From: Corynebacterium sp. MSK297
Lineage (GTDB): Bacteria; Actinomycetota; Actinomycetes; Mycobacteriales; Mycobacteriaceae
Direction of reading: 5' to 3'
Assembly (NCBI RefSeq): GCF_030232885.1
Contig: NZ_JASPGD010000004.1
Location: 62,001-126,000 of the forward strand
Length of the DNA stretch: 64,000 bases
Position 1 is the first letter of the stretch. The number at the start of each line of letters is the position of its first letter. Positions 35,683-44,199 of the stretch are shown in pieces. The translations under genes were made by a program, and so were the position numbers. Under the pieces are notes generated by a model that searched no databases, was not told where the DNA came from, and saw only the letters and a program-made list of their open reading frames with translations.

Positions 35683-36615
35683 TCATTCCTGCGGATCGAG
35701 TTTTTCTACGACATTCCAGAATAGGTTGGGATCTTTATCCCCCTCACGCCTCGTAACACTATCCCACTTGCGAACATTGTTTGGCGTAAAGGTTGGAGAC
35801 TGTTTATTAGATGCAACGATCAACCGCTCACCGTGTTCGAACAACGTAGTTTCGAGCTTTTTCCATGCGTTGACAGACCTCGTCAAGAAAATGTAAGCGC
35901 CACTGTCAAACGCCTGTTCAAGAAGGTACTTTGTGTACTCTTGGCTAGGCAGATTTGAATTTTCGATCTTATATGTATCCGCCTTTTCGGAATGGTACGG
36001 AAAGTATTCGATTACGGCGAACTTTTTCCTAAGAATCCCGTAGGCACGGTCGAGGCTCGAAGGAAAATTCTCACCCTCAGTAGCCAAAACAACGTTATGG
36101 AAGTTGTCGATATCGGGTTTTTTAAGCGCCCTCAGATCTTCCCTAGCGCGTGGAGAAGTCAGTGCAAGCAGCAGAAGCTTAAAACGGGCACTATTAAAGA
36201 GAGACTTCCATCCAGATTCCGTCTCGATTTCCGCCCCAAAATACCAAGTATGGGGGGAACTATAAAGTGGTTCCTCTTCACCTTTCCCAAGATTCGGAGT
36301 GGGTTCAGCCCAATACATTTCCCTTTTTTCACCGGAAAGATTAGCAAGAATCTCTTCGCATTTAGGACGGAAGGCCCTGACGTCGCTAGAGATTCGCTTC
36401 GCAGTATCGTCTGAACGGCTGCCACCCGGGTTTAGTTGCAACGCCACAAAAGAAGCGGTGGAAGGATCTCCAATAAACGGCTCAGGTAGAACATTGAGCT
36501 GAAGCTTCTTTTTAACATCCCCGATCGCAAGAAATGGCCCAAGAGCATCTTTATCGCAATTCGCCACATATTCGCCATCGTTGTTGGGGGCTAAATCTTT
36601 CCATGGGTTAATCAT
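35683..36615 (-). CDS. Unknown cargo protein of the zupT insertion
   Basis: 310 aa, ATG start, Lys/Glu/Asn-rich with more AT-rich codons than its neighbours, suggesting transfer. No family recognised with confidence. Visible landmarks: VALQLNPGGS (residues 57-66), WYFGAE (124-129), and VIEYFPYHSE (201-210); an LNPG loop plus a late His-Ser recalls the uracil-DNA-glycosylase superfamily fold, but this is a weak resemblance. No signal peptide or membrane helix. As the only intact large gene of the element it is the likely cargo; a defence or DNA-repair role is speculation. Confidence 0.65.
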   Translation of the reverse strand: MINPWKDLAPNNDGEYVANCDKDALGPFLAIGDVKKKLQLNVLPEPFIGDPSTASFVALQLNPGGSRSDDTAKRISSDVRAFRPKCEEILANLSGEKREMYWAEPTPNLGKGEEEPLYSSPHTWYFGAEIETESGWKSLFNSARFKLLLLALTSPRAREDLRALKKPDIDNFHNVVLATEGENFPSSLDRAYGILRKKFAVIEYFPYHSEKADTYKIENSNLPSQEYTKYLLEQAFDSGAYIFLTRSVNAWKKLETTLFEHGERLIVASNKQSPTFTPNNVRKWDSVTRREGDKDPNLFWNVVEKLDPQE

Positions 36616-36749
36616 GAGACAATGTTAACAATTCGACGGATAAGAAGCTCGGAAAACTTGTGGTCGGAACGTTACTACCGTTACGCTGCGTCTCCACATT
36701 CCAAAAGAACTGACCAGCCACGGCCTTGGGCTGACGTTACGACCTGCCG

Positions 36750-37384
36750 TTGAAGAATTCCTTCCTCCACTCCACCATATCGACGCGGCGCACCCAATCA
36801 GCCAAAGCGTTGGCAGCATTTGACGACGTAGCCCGAGACAAAGCCGCAACAACCGGGCGGATTGCCGAGGTGCTAGACCTTATCGACCCGGGCATCACGC
36901 CCGAGGCCACAATCTCTATCTACCGTCGAGCAGTGGGGCATGGGCACGGCTTGACAACCTCGACGACTACGCCCCACTAGCTCGCGCTATGGCGTTTAAC
37001 GACGTGAGCGATACGCCGAACGGTGAGCGTGACGTGCTCGACCGCATGGAAGAGCTAACAGGCCACCGGGCACGTTTCGCCGCGCTCAAGGTCGATCGTC
37101 CCGAGGTATTAACCGCCGAGTCCGGTGACTTATGACCTTGACCCGGCCGCCGACATCTACGCCGAGTAGTCCACATGGACGGATTACACCTCACGGTGTG
37201 GCCGTGCCACCCTCACGGCTGATGGCAGCGGGCACTACTTCACCAAAGCCTTGGGCTACCGGTGGACGACGCCGACGCTAAGGCCTTGGCTCGGTGGGAG
37301 CGGCACCCGGTCACGCTGACATGGACACAGTGCATGAACGGCGTTGTACCCAAATGCACCTTGTTACATCAGGAGAAACCGTAA
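36750..37384 (+). pseudogene. Decayed mobile-element gene(s), several frameshifts
   Basis: Protein-like segments continue each other in different frames: FDDVARDKAATTGRIAEVLD and PGITPEATISIYRRAV in one frame to about 36940, LDNLDDYAPLARAMAFNDVSD to ESGDL (stop near 37133) in another, YDLDPAADIYAE then TSRCGRATLTADGSGHYFTKALGY in a third, and DDADAKALARWERHPVTLTW to a stop at 37384. This is the pattern of one or two degraded small genes. Origin phage or plasmid is likely but family is not recognised. Confidence 0.5.
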
Positions 37385-37755
37385 TAGGTCCGGTCATCGA
37401 CGCCGCTACCACCGTTCTTAGCCCTAGCGAGGTGGTGGGCTCACTTGAGTTTGCCCGTCGTGTGGCGGGCTATGCCGGTGTGCCCAATATCGACCGCACG
37501 GTGGCAATACTTAAGGCCGCTGGGCCGAGCAATCACGAGGTGCACATGTTGCAAGGTGGAACCTCACGCCGCCGCATGTACAGGCGCTATATCGGCAACT
37601 TAAGCGGTAGGCCGGGGCATTTCTTTAGCCGACGTATGGGCAATTTTGACAAGTTCATTGCCGAGCACGAGGCCAACTGTCGGGCAATTGGCACCCGCAT
37701 GAGGGCCAACTTGCAGCTTGACCGACCGCAGAAGAAAGAGAGCGTAAACCAATGA
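37294..37755 (+). CDS. Small hypothetical protein of the insertion
   Basis: Up to 153 aa from GTG 37294, but the first about 30 codons overlap the decayed upstream frame. A GGAG at 37371-37374 is followed only by ATA/GTA codons, so the true start is unclear (ATG 37354 is one option). The clear part contains LSPSEVVGSLEFARRVAGYAGVP, RRRMYRRYIGNLSGRPGHFFSRRM and a basic C-terminus. No family recognised. Its stop overlaps the start of the next gene (ATGA), indicating coupling. Confidence 0.5.
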   Translation: MGAAPGHADMDTVHERRCTQMHLVTSGETVIGPVIDAATTVLSPSEVVGSLEFARRVAGYAGVPNIDRTVAILKAAGPSNHEVHMLQGGTSRRRMYRRYIGNLSGRPGHFFSRRMGNFDKFIAEHEANCRAIGTRMRANLQLDRPQKKESVNQ

Positions 37756-38123
37756 CAACCAAGAACGATCTTGACCGACTCGGTGTCCATATCTACGGAC
37801 ACAACACCCTGAGACCAATACACATGGCAAGCGAGAGTTTGGCCACAGTGACTCAATACACGCCCTCCGGCGCACGGGTTAACGGCCGCGGTGACCAGGG
37901 CGTGGTGAGTCACGAACAGGACGACGCCGCCGACAAGCCTACGCCCGAGCGGTGGCGCCTCGACGAGGTGCGCCCGACTACCGATGTGTACTCAACAGGT
38001 AACGACGACTTTGACGCTATCGGGGCGCGCATGAGTGCCCGGCACGATGCCGGAGGTGTAGTCACCGTCGATAACCGGCATGTTCTCAATGACACGCCTG
38101 GCTTGCCCGGTTTTGATTACTAG
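37752..38123 (+). CDS. Small hypothetical protein of the insertion
   Basis: 123 aa, ATG overlapping the previous stop. Polar, Asp/Arg/Thr-rich, no membrane helix or signal peptide. Contains DKPTPERWRLDEVRPTTDVYSTGNDDFDAIGARMSARHD. Not recognised; likely cytosolic. Confidence 0.5.
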   Translation: MTTKNDLDRLGVHIYGHNTLRPIHMASESLATVTQYTPSGARVNGRGDQGVVSHEQDDAADKPTPERWRLDEVRPTTDVYSTGNDDFDAIGARMSARHDAGGVVTVDNRHVLNDTPGLPGFDY

Positions 38124-38161
38124 AGTTAGCTACTAGCTAGATAACTAGCCACTCGGGATAG

Positions 38162-38204
38162 ACCAGCGCCCCGGCACTCACAATTTGAGTGTCGGGGCGC
38201 TGGT
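38162..38204 (+). terminator. 19-bp hairpin at the right end of the insertion
   Basis: 38162-38180 pairs with 38186-38204 over 19 bp (one G-U), loop CAATT, followed on the plus strand by GTTT and then directly by the repeat AGCAGAACC. It would end transcription of the small ORFs before the zupT 3' part; it could equally be part of an attachment site. Confidence 0.6.
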
Positions 38205-38217
38205 GTTTAGCAGAACC
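38205..38217 (+). repeat. Right direct repeat bounding the zupT insertion
   Basis: GTTTAGCAGAACC, matching 35244-35256 at 12 of 13 positions with AGCAGAACC identical. Here the sequence continues in the zupT frame (GCA GAA CCA CTC). Confidence 0.7.
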
Positions 38218-38431
38218 ACTCGGTGCCGTCGTGGGGTTTGCTTTCTTAATGCTGATCATGGGGCCTGTGGCGTTGGGAGTTGTGTTTTCCGCCGTTGCCG
38301 GCGTGAAGGTGTTTATCAGTTTGGATAAACTCTTGCCGACGGCTGAGGTGACTGGGCGACACCATGCCGCCGTATACGGGCTCATAGCGGGTATGGCAAT
38401 CATGGCGGTGTCATTGTTGCTCGGTGCCTAG
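38209..38431 (+). pseudogene. zupT: zupT zinc transporter, 3' part
   Basis: The frame reads LAEPLGAVVGFAFLMLIMGP, ALGVVFSAVAGVKVFISLDKLLP and GLIAGMAIMAVSLLL, the last two or three helices of ZupT; LAEPLG directly continues TLSG at the end of the 5' part. No plausible start codon or SD for independent expression, apart from an ATG inside the frame. Stops at 38431, overlapping the convergent DUF402 stop. Confidence 0.88.
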
Positions 38432-39024
38432 TTTTGCAGTGGTGGGGTGAGCTCAATAGTTGCCGGGTCAGCCCAGGAAATGGGGAGGTTCAAAGCATCC
38501 AGCCAGGCGAGGACATTATCATTGTGGCGGGTAATGCCTTCTACCGCGCGCAGCGTGGCCTCGATGGCCTGTTCAGCATCCTCGGCACTAATGAGGCCTT
38601 CAGCCGTGGCTTCTGCGAGTTCGTCAATATCGAGTACGTCGACTTGCTGCCCAGTTAACGAAACGATGTCGACGTACAAATCCCGGGTGTGCCAAGTGTG
38701 CGTTGTTTCGGTGGATACTGATTGTGGGATGGTTGAAGAAACTGCGTCTTGCTTGTTGATATCAACCTTGCTGATATCGACAATGTCAATGTAGTAATCT
38801 TGCGGTCTTTCATAACCTGGGCGGTAGTGAAAAATGCTCACGCGCAGGGAAAGATCTGGCAGTAGCCACGATTCCAGATAACCGAATTGTGGATGATCAG
38901 CGCCCCGGGCCATGTACAAACCGAATTTTGTTTCATTGTAAGTATCGACCATGCGGTGGAAGCCTTTCGGGTCGATATTGATGCCGCATTCGGTGGCGAA
39001 AGTTTCTTGCTTAACTGGGTGCAT
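38428..39024 (-). CDS. DUF402 domain protein
   Basis: 198 aa from ATG 39024; an earlier ATG at 39078 would overlap the upstream gene and does not fit the family start MHPVKQETF. DUF402 core: DPKGFHRMVDTYNETKFGLYMARGADHPQFGYLESWLLPDLSLRVSIFHY, DLYVDIV and DVLDIDELAEA. Related DUF402 proteins include nucleoside di/triphosphate phosphatases and RNA-linked FAU-1. 14 bp after the secreted protein gene. Confidence 0.88.
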   Translation of the reverse strand: MHPVKQETFATECGINIDPKGFHRMVDTYNETKFGLYMARGADHPQFGYLESWLLPDLSLRVSIFHYRPGYERPQDYYIDIVDISKVDINKQDAVSSTIPQSVSTETTHTWHTRDLYVDIVSLTGQQVDVLDIDELAEATAEGLISAEDAEQAIEATLRAVEGITRHNDNVLAWLDALNLPISWADPATIELTPPLQN

Positions 39025-39038
39025 GATCTCAACGAAGT

Positions 39039-39794
39039 TTAACTGGTGATGATGGCTGCGGTGGGCAAATAGTTGCACTTACTGTGTTCGGTGTGCACGC
39101 TGCCTTCAAGCAGGGCCATGATGGTTCCACGACCAGTATCGGCGACGCCAGATATGGTCGCTGGGCCTTCGGGATTAATGCCGTGATTGTCCAAGGCGGT
39201 AGTACCGTACTTTCCATTGCTCAAGTTGAACCAGTGTGCCCGCATATTTTGGTTGTGGGCAGCTGGGGCGGTTCCTAGTGCCGTGAACAGGAAGGCGGTT
39301 TCGTTGGCGCGCGCGCCCGGGGCTGGAATCTCCGCTGGCCCTGGCACTGCTATTGCTGTGCCGACGCTATTGTGTGTGCCGTTGATGCATGAGCCTGCCA
39401 CCGTTGGCCAGCCAAACTGTGTGAAATTCGGGCCTTGTTGTGGCAGCTCAGGCCCGCCAGTCTCACCGGCGCCGATGGCGAAATCGAGTGCCTGCAAGAT
39501 TGCATCCCGTGCTTGGGGCGGTATCCACGGCTGGTGGGCGAAATCACGGATTTGCGCGGCTGTTTTGGGGGTAGGACGTCCCAAATGATCAACCGGAGAA
39601 TAGCGTTCGAAAAGATCATCGAGCTGGCTGCTTTGGAGATCATCGAGGTCATTGAGGTGGTGCTCAATTGTGGGCGTCGGCGACATGCTGGAAGGCATCG
39701 GTGCTGCCTGGGCCTGCAGGGCAGATGCTGCGATGAGGGCACAACCAGCGGTAATACTAGCCATGATGGTGCGTGGGTGGATGGCTGCGACCAT
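39039..39794 (-). CDS. Secreted conserved hypothetical protein
   Basis: 251 aa, ATG with GGAGGATCAC upstream. Sec signal peptide with cleavage near LQAQAAP (residue about 32); no lipobox. Mature part has an N-terminal helical region and a beta-rich region (FTQFGWPTVAGSCINGTHNSVGTAIAVPGPAEIPAPGARANETAFLFTALG, NHGINPEGPATISGVADTGRGTIMALLEG) with two cysteines probably forming a disulphide. The type is common in Mycobacteriales but unnamed. A TATACTT -10 is seen upstream. Confidence 0.78.
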   Translation of the reverse strand: MVAAIHPRTIMASITAGCALIAASALQAQAAPMPSSMSPTPTIEHHLNDLDDLQSSQLDDLFERYSPVDHLGRPTPKTAAQIRDFAHQPWIPPQARDAILQALDFAIGAGETGGPELPQQGPNFTQFGWPTVAGSCINGTHNSVGTAIAVPGPAEIPAPGARANETAFLFTALGTAPAAHNQNMRAHWFNLSNGKYGTTALDNHGINPEGPATISGVADTGRGTIMALLEGSVHTEHSKCNYLPTAAIITS

Positions 39795-40161
39795 GTGATC
39801 CTCCGTGAACCGGGTTTGGGGATAAAGTCTGTCTGCGGTAAGTGCCTAAGTATAGCGACTTCGTAAGCAGTTCTTCGTCTGTGAGAATATTTATTATTGT
39901 CACTCTAGTAACAGGGGCAACATCTGTCACAATTTTTATAAGGTTAGTTGCCCGCGGCGCTTAGCGCAATGGGAAATTCTCTGGGGTGGTGAATTTTCTG
40001 AGGCTTTGTCGGGGTTGTTTTGCCGCATTGGATGTTGTGCTGTTCTTTATTTACGCGGTTGGGGTTGGAGCTTGTGGGGGATGGGGAGATTAAGAAGATG
40101 CATGTCGGCTGCAAGACGAGTATCGTTGAAGCGTTAAAACCCACAATCTTTCAGGAGTACT
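39795..40161. other. Divergent intergenic region between a secreted-protein gene and typA
   Basis: 367 bp without a gene. It holds the promoter of the secreted protein (TATACTT on the minus strand near 39848-39854) and the promoter and SD (AGGAG) of typA. A GGTTAG half-site near 39945 resembles half a DtxR box only. Confidence 0.5.
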
Positions 40162-42066
40162 GTGAACACTGAGTTCCGCAACGTCGCAATCGTCGCACAC
40201 GTCGACCATGGCAAAACCACGCTCGTCAACGGAATGCTCGAACAATCCGGTGCGTTCGGTGAACATGGCGAAGTCAATGATCGCGTCATGGACTCGAATG
40301 ACCAGGAAAAAGAGCGTGGCATTACGATCCTTGCGAAAAACACCGCGGTTCGTCGTAAAGGCCTGGGTAAAGACGGCGCCGACCTTATTATTAACGTCAT
40401 CGATACCCCCGGCCACGCTGATTTCGGTGGTGAAGTCGAACGCGGAATCTCGATGGTTGACGGCGTAGTGTTGCTTGTCGACGCCGCCGAAGGTCCACTG
40501 CCACAAACTCGTTTCGTGCTTACCAAGGCTTTGGAGGCAAAGCTGCCGGTGATCATCGCCGTCAACAAAACGGATCGTCCAGATGCCCGCATCGACGACG
40601 TCGTGCAGGAATCCCAAGACCTGCTCTTGGAAATCGCCGCTGGTCTCGAAGACGAAGGAGCGGCCGCGGCAGCCGAGGAACTGCTGGACTTGCCTGTTCT
40701 TTACGCTTCGGGCCGAGAAGGCAAAGCCTCGACGGAGAATCCGGGCGATGGCAATGTGCCAGATTCTGAGGATCTGCAGCCACTGTTTGATGTCATCTAC
40801 GACGTTTTGCCGGAACCATCCGCCACTGTCGATGCTCCACTGCAAGCGCACGTTACCAACTTGGACTCCTCGGACTTTTTGGGACGTCTCGCGTTACTGC
40901 GTGTTTACGCCGGTAAGATCACCAAGGGGCAGCAGGTTGCGTGGATTCATTACGACGAAGACGGCAATGAAAAGACCACTAATGTCAAGGTCGCAGAGTT
41001 GCTGCGTACCGTAGGCTTCGACCGCCAACCAGCGCAGGAAGCGATCGCTGGTGACATCGTCGCTATTTCTGGTATCCCGGAAATTATGATCGGCGATACC
41101 GTCGCTGATCCAGAATCTCCGAAGGCGCTGCCGCGCATTGCTGTCGATGAGCCAGCAATCTCTATGACCATCGGCGTCAATACCTCACCATTGGCCGGTC
41201 GCGGAGGTGGCGACAAGATGACCGCCCGCTTGCTGAAAAACCGCCTGGACCAAGAACTGATCGGTAACGTTTCGCTGCGCGTTCTGCCCACCGAAAAGCC
41301 AGATGCTTGGGAGGTGCAGGGACGCGGTGAAATGGCATTGTCTGTCTTGATTGAATCCATGCGTCGGGAAGGCTTCGAACTGACCGTCGGCAAGCCGGAA
41401 GTTGTCACGCACACCATTGATGGTCAGGTGCACGAGCCATACGAGATCATCACCATCGACGTTCCGAGTGAATTCCAGGGTGCCGTTACCCAGCTGTTGG
41501 CTGGTCGAAAAGGCCAGATGCAATCCATGGACATTAAGGAAGGCGACTGGGTTCGCATGATCTTCCGTATCCCGGCCCGTGGTTTGATTGGTTTCCGCAC
41601 GCAATTTATGACAGAAACCCGTGGTACCGGTATCGCGAACTCCATGTCCGATGGCATGGACGTGTGGGCCGGACAGATCAAGTCTCGCGCCACCGGTTCG
41701 CTGGTTGCAGACCGTTCGGGCAAAATCACCCAGTTCGCGCTGATGTCGCTGGCTGACCGTGGAAACTTCTTCGTTGAGCCGGGTGCAGAGGCCTACGAAG
41801 GCATGGTCGTTGGTGCTAACAACCGTGATGAAGACATGGATATCAACATCACGAAGGAAAAGAAGCTGACCAACATGCGTGCAGCTTCTGCGGATACCAC
41901 AGTCACTCTGGCTAAAGCCAAGACGCTGTCATTGGAAGAAGCGCTGGAATTCTGTGGCAATGACGAATGCGTCGAAGTTGCTCCAGAGGTACTGCGCGTG
42001 CGCAAGGTAGAGCTTAACGCTGCTGAGCGTCGTCGTGCTGCATCCCGCGCGAAAAACCAGAAGTAG
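40162..42066 (+). CDS. typA: Translational GTPase TypA/BipA
   Basis: 634 aa, GTG start with AGGAG. Elongation-factor-type GTPase: AHVDHGKTTLVNGML (G1), RGITILAKN (G2), DTPGHADFGGEVER (G3), NKTDRPDAR (G4). Domain V and the TypA-specific C-terminal domain (NMRAASADTTVTLAKAKTLSLEEALEFCGNDECVEVAPEVLRVRK) are complete. Acts on ribosomes in stress and cold adaptation. Followed by an lpqW-like gene as in mycobacteria. Confidence 0.97.
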   Translation: MNTEFRNVAIVAHVDHGKTTLVNGMLEQSGAFGEHGEVNDRVMDSNDQEKERGITILAKNTAVRRKGLGKDGADLIINVIDTPGHADFGGEVERGISMVDGVVLLVDAAEGPLPQTRFVLTKALEAKLPVIIAVNKTDRPDARIDDVVQESQDLLLEIAAGLEDEGAAAAAEELLDLPVLYASGREGKASTENPGDGNVPDSEDLQPLFDVIYDVLPEPSATVDAPLQAHVTNLDSSDFLGRLALLRVYAGKITKGQQVAWIHYDEDGNEKTTNVKVAELLRTVGFDRQPAQEAIAGDIVAISGIPEIMIGDTVADPESPKALPRIAVDEPAISMTIGVNTSPLAGRGGGDKMTARLLKNRLDQELIGNVSLRVLPTEKPDAWEVQGRGEMALSVLIESMRREGFELTVGKPEVVTHTIDGQVHEPYEIITIDVPSEFQGAVTQLLAGRKGQMQSMDIKEGDWVRMIFRIPARGLIGFRTQFMTETRGTGIANSMSDGMDVWAGQIKSRATGSLVADRSGKITQFALMSLADRGNFFVEPGAEAYEGMVVGANNRDEDMDINITKEKKLTNMRAASADTTVTLAKAKTLSLEEALEFCGNDECVEVAPEVLRVRKVELNAAERRRAASRAKNQK

Positions 42067-42139
42067 GCAGACAGCCGCAGAAGCTGGATAGCCCAGAATG
42101 CTTGGCACTTAACGTGACCTAAGAAGAATACGTACAGCC

Positions 42140-44104
42140 ATGATGCGCAGACACGAAACAGCCGCATTGCCTGCGGAAGATACCGATGCTGGCTCGGGAA
42201 AGACCCGGCGTCGTCACATGTTTCCTGGTGCCATCATCGCTGTTACCGGTTTGTTGACCGCATGCGTGGCCAATCCTGGACCACCGCCAATTGAGTTGGG
42301 GCAAGAGGCTGAATCTAGCGCTTCTGATGTTGCTCGCGGAGATAACCCATCAGCGTCAGAAAGTGGAGCAGAGCAGTCTCGTCCGGGAGAATCCGACGCG
42401 GAACAGCGCGAACACGGCCGAAATTCAGCGGAGAAGTCGCAGGTTGGTGTCGGTATTGACCCGATCCATTTTGGTTTGAACCCGCACCTGAAAGCTAATC
42501 AACAAGCTGTCGTCGATGATATTGCTGCGCTTGTGTTGCCGTCGGCGTTTGTGAACGGTGAGATTACGGAGCTGTTAGATTCCGCAGAAGAAGTTCCAGT
42601 GAATGAGCACCACACTAGAAGCGACGAGCAGCAGGGCGAAAAAGATAGTGCGAGGCCTGCCGAGGCCGAATCCGAGTCGGCGGTAGGCACGTCCGCACAA
42701 CCGGTGGATCCCGCGGACCAGCCTGTCGTCCAGAAGGTGCGCTATGAAATCTCAACCCAGGCGCAGTGGTCCGACGGAACCCCAATCACAGGTGAGGACT
42801 TTATCTATTTGTGGCAGCAGATGACGTCCACGCCGGGGGCGGTCGGTGCTGCTGGCTATTTCGCGATTTCGGATATCACCACCACCGCCGGTGGCAAAAT
42901 CGTCGATGTGGAGTTTTCGCAACGTGTCAATGATTGGTGGGAATTATTCCGCTACTTGTTACCTGCGCATTTAATGAATACGCCGTTTGCGGCAGCTCGG
43001 GAACTACCCGCTAGTGCAGGCCGTTATCACATTGACGGCGTCGATTGGGCACGCGGAAAGGTAACGTTGCACCGCAATGATCGTTTCTGGGGCGCTGATC
43101 CTGCTCGGATTGACGTGCTGGAATTGACCGAGATTCGCAATCCAGCGCAAGGACTTAATCTCATGCGTTCCGGGCAGATCGCATTCGCCGATCTCACCCC
43201 AGGAGAGACGACGTTTTTATCCTATAGTGCCTTGCCAGGAACCCAGGTGTTCCGTTTGAATACTCAGCGCCAACTACAGGTGGAGCTCTTGGGGCAATCC
43301 CCAATTTTCCGGGAACACGACGTGCGTGCAGAGTTTGCTCGCGCGCTCGATATTCCCTCGCTCGCGGTGCAAGCGACTGGTCGACGTACTGACCTCCGAA
43401 TTCCTGGAAACCCCGGCGAAGCCGCCAAGATGGTTGGTAGCGGCGACTCCGCAGTACACGATGGCACGATGGGGCCTAGGGAATTGTTTGAGGAACACGT
43501 AGCCCTTTTGCAGCAACACACGAGCAACCAGCGCCCGCTTCGGATTGCAGCAGATCCAGCCGATGCCGTGGCCAATGCCGCAGCGAGCGTCCTGGTGGAC
43601 CGGATGGTGGCAGCCGGCGTAGTCGCGGAAGTGGTCACCGATGATTTTGTCTCAATCAGTGAAGAATTGGTACCAGATGGTGCTGTCGATGCGGTAATTA
43701 GCTGGAGCGATACAAGCACTACGTCATTTAATCTTGCCGATGATTTGCTCTGTCGTGCACCAGCGACCAACACCGCGCATGCTGATTGGTTACCGCAGTG
43801 TCTACCCGAGATTGGAAACGCGTGGTCAGAGGTGCTTAGCGGGGCAGTAGATAATGATCGAGCGAGCCAACTGGTTTCGACGCTGGAATCGGATCATGTC
43901 CTGCACATCCCGGTGCTCGATGAGCGTCGAATTCGGATTCTCGGCAGCGGTATGGTGGGGCCGGAACCAGAATTGGAAGACTGGTCGGCCGGGTTAAAAT
44001 TGGCCCCATTTTGGGATTTGGCAGGTCCAGGAGGTCCAGCAGGTTCTGCTGATAAGCGGGCTGCTGCTCCATTGACCGTGGAACCGGACAACCCCGAACC
44101 ATAA
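42140..44104 (+). CDS. lpqW: LpqW-like lipoprotein, ABC-transporter substrate-binding family 5 fold
   Basis: 654 aa. A polar 25-residue N-terminus with RRR precedes a hydrophobic segment and lipobox LLTAC (about residue 41), so it is a lipoprotein. A long acidic/Ser spacer leads to an SBP-family-5 body (LKANQQAVVDDIAALVLPSAF, WSDGTPITGEDFIYLWQQM, WARGKVTLHRNDRFWG). Its place between typA and mshB is that of mycobacterial lpqW, which steers lipomannan/lipoarabinomannan synthesis rather than import. No transporter genes are nearby. The N-terminus is longer than typical; an internal Met at residue 27 could be the start. Confidence 0.8.
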   Translation: MMRRHETAALPAEDTDAGSGKTRRRHMFPGAIIAVTGLLTACVANPGPPPIELGQEAESSASDVARGDNPSASESGAEQSRPGESDAEQREHGRNSAEKSQVGVGIDPIHFGLNPHLKANQQAVVDDIAALVLPSAFVNGEITELLDSAEEVPVNEHHTRSDEQQGEKDSARPAEAESESAVGTSAQPVDPADQPVVQKVRYEISTQAQWSDGTPITGEDFIYLWQQMTSTPGAVGAAGYFAISDITTTAGGKIVDVEFSQRVNDWWELFRYLLPAHLMNTPFAAARELPASAGRYHIDGVDWARGKVTLHRNDRFWGADPARIDVLELTEIRNPAQGLNLMRSGQIAFADLTPGETTFLSYSALPGTQVFRLNTQRQLQVELLGQSPIFREHDVRAEFARALDIPSLAVQATGRRTDLRIPGNPGEAAKMVGSGDSAVHDGTMGPRELFEEHVALLQQHTSNQRPLRIAADPADAVANAAASVLVDRMVAAGVVAEVVTDDFVSISEELVPDGAVDAVISWSDTSTTSFNLADDLLCRAPATNTAHADWLPQCLPEIGNAWSEVLSGAVDNDRASQLVSTLESDHVLHIPVLDERRIRILGSGMVGPEPELEDWSAGLKLAPFWDLAGPGGPAGSADKRAAAPLTVEPDNPEP

Positions 44105-44199
44105 TTAATAACCGAATGTCGCTAATACATTGAACTGATTTGTAGACCATGCAACCCTGTGCATCGACATGACACAAAAATACACCTGGAGGTAGAGCA

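Larger units (their letters stand above)
35248..38217. mobile_element. 2.96-kb insertion in zupT (defective integrative element)
   Basis: The two parts of zupT are separated by 2961 bp between copies of AGCAGAACC. The ends are not inverted repeats, so it is not a simple insertion sequence. Contents: one intact minus-strand gene (35683-36615), decayed plus-strand frames (36750-37384), two overlapping small plus-strand ORFs (to 38123) and a strong hairpin at the right end. No integrase or transposase is recognisable, so it may be a deletion derivative mobilised in trans. Some codon use is more AT-rich than in the flanks. Confidence 0.75.

Noticed and set aside
35248-38217. The zupT insertion as a classic insertion sequence
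   Set aside because: The ends are not inverted repeats and no transposase frame is present, intact or decayed, that I can recognise.
39940-39960. DtxR box near typA
   Set aside because: Only one half-site (GGTTAG) matches; the second half is unlike the consensus.
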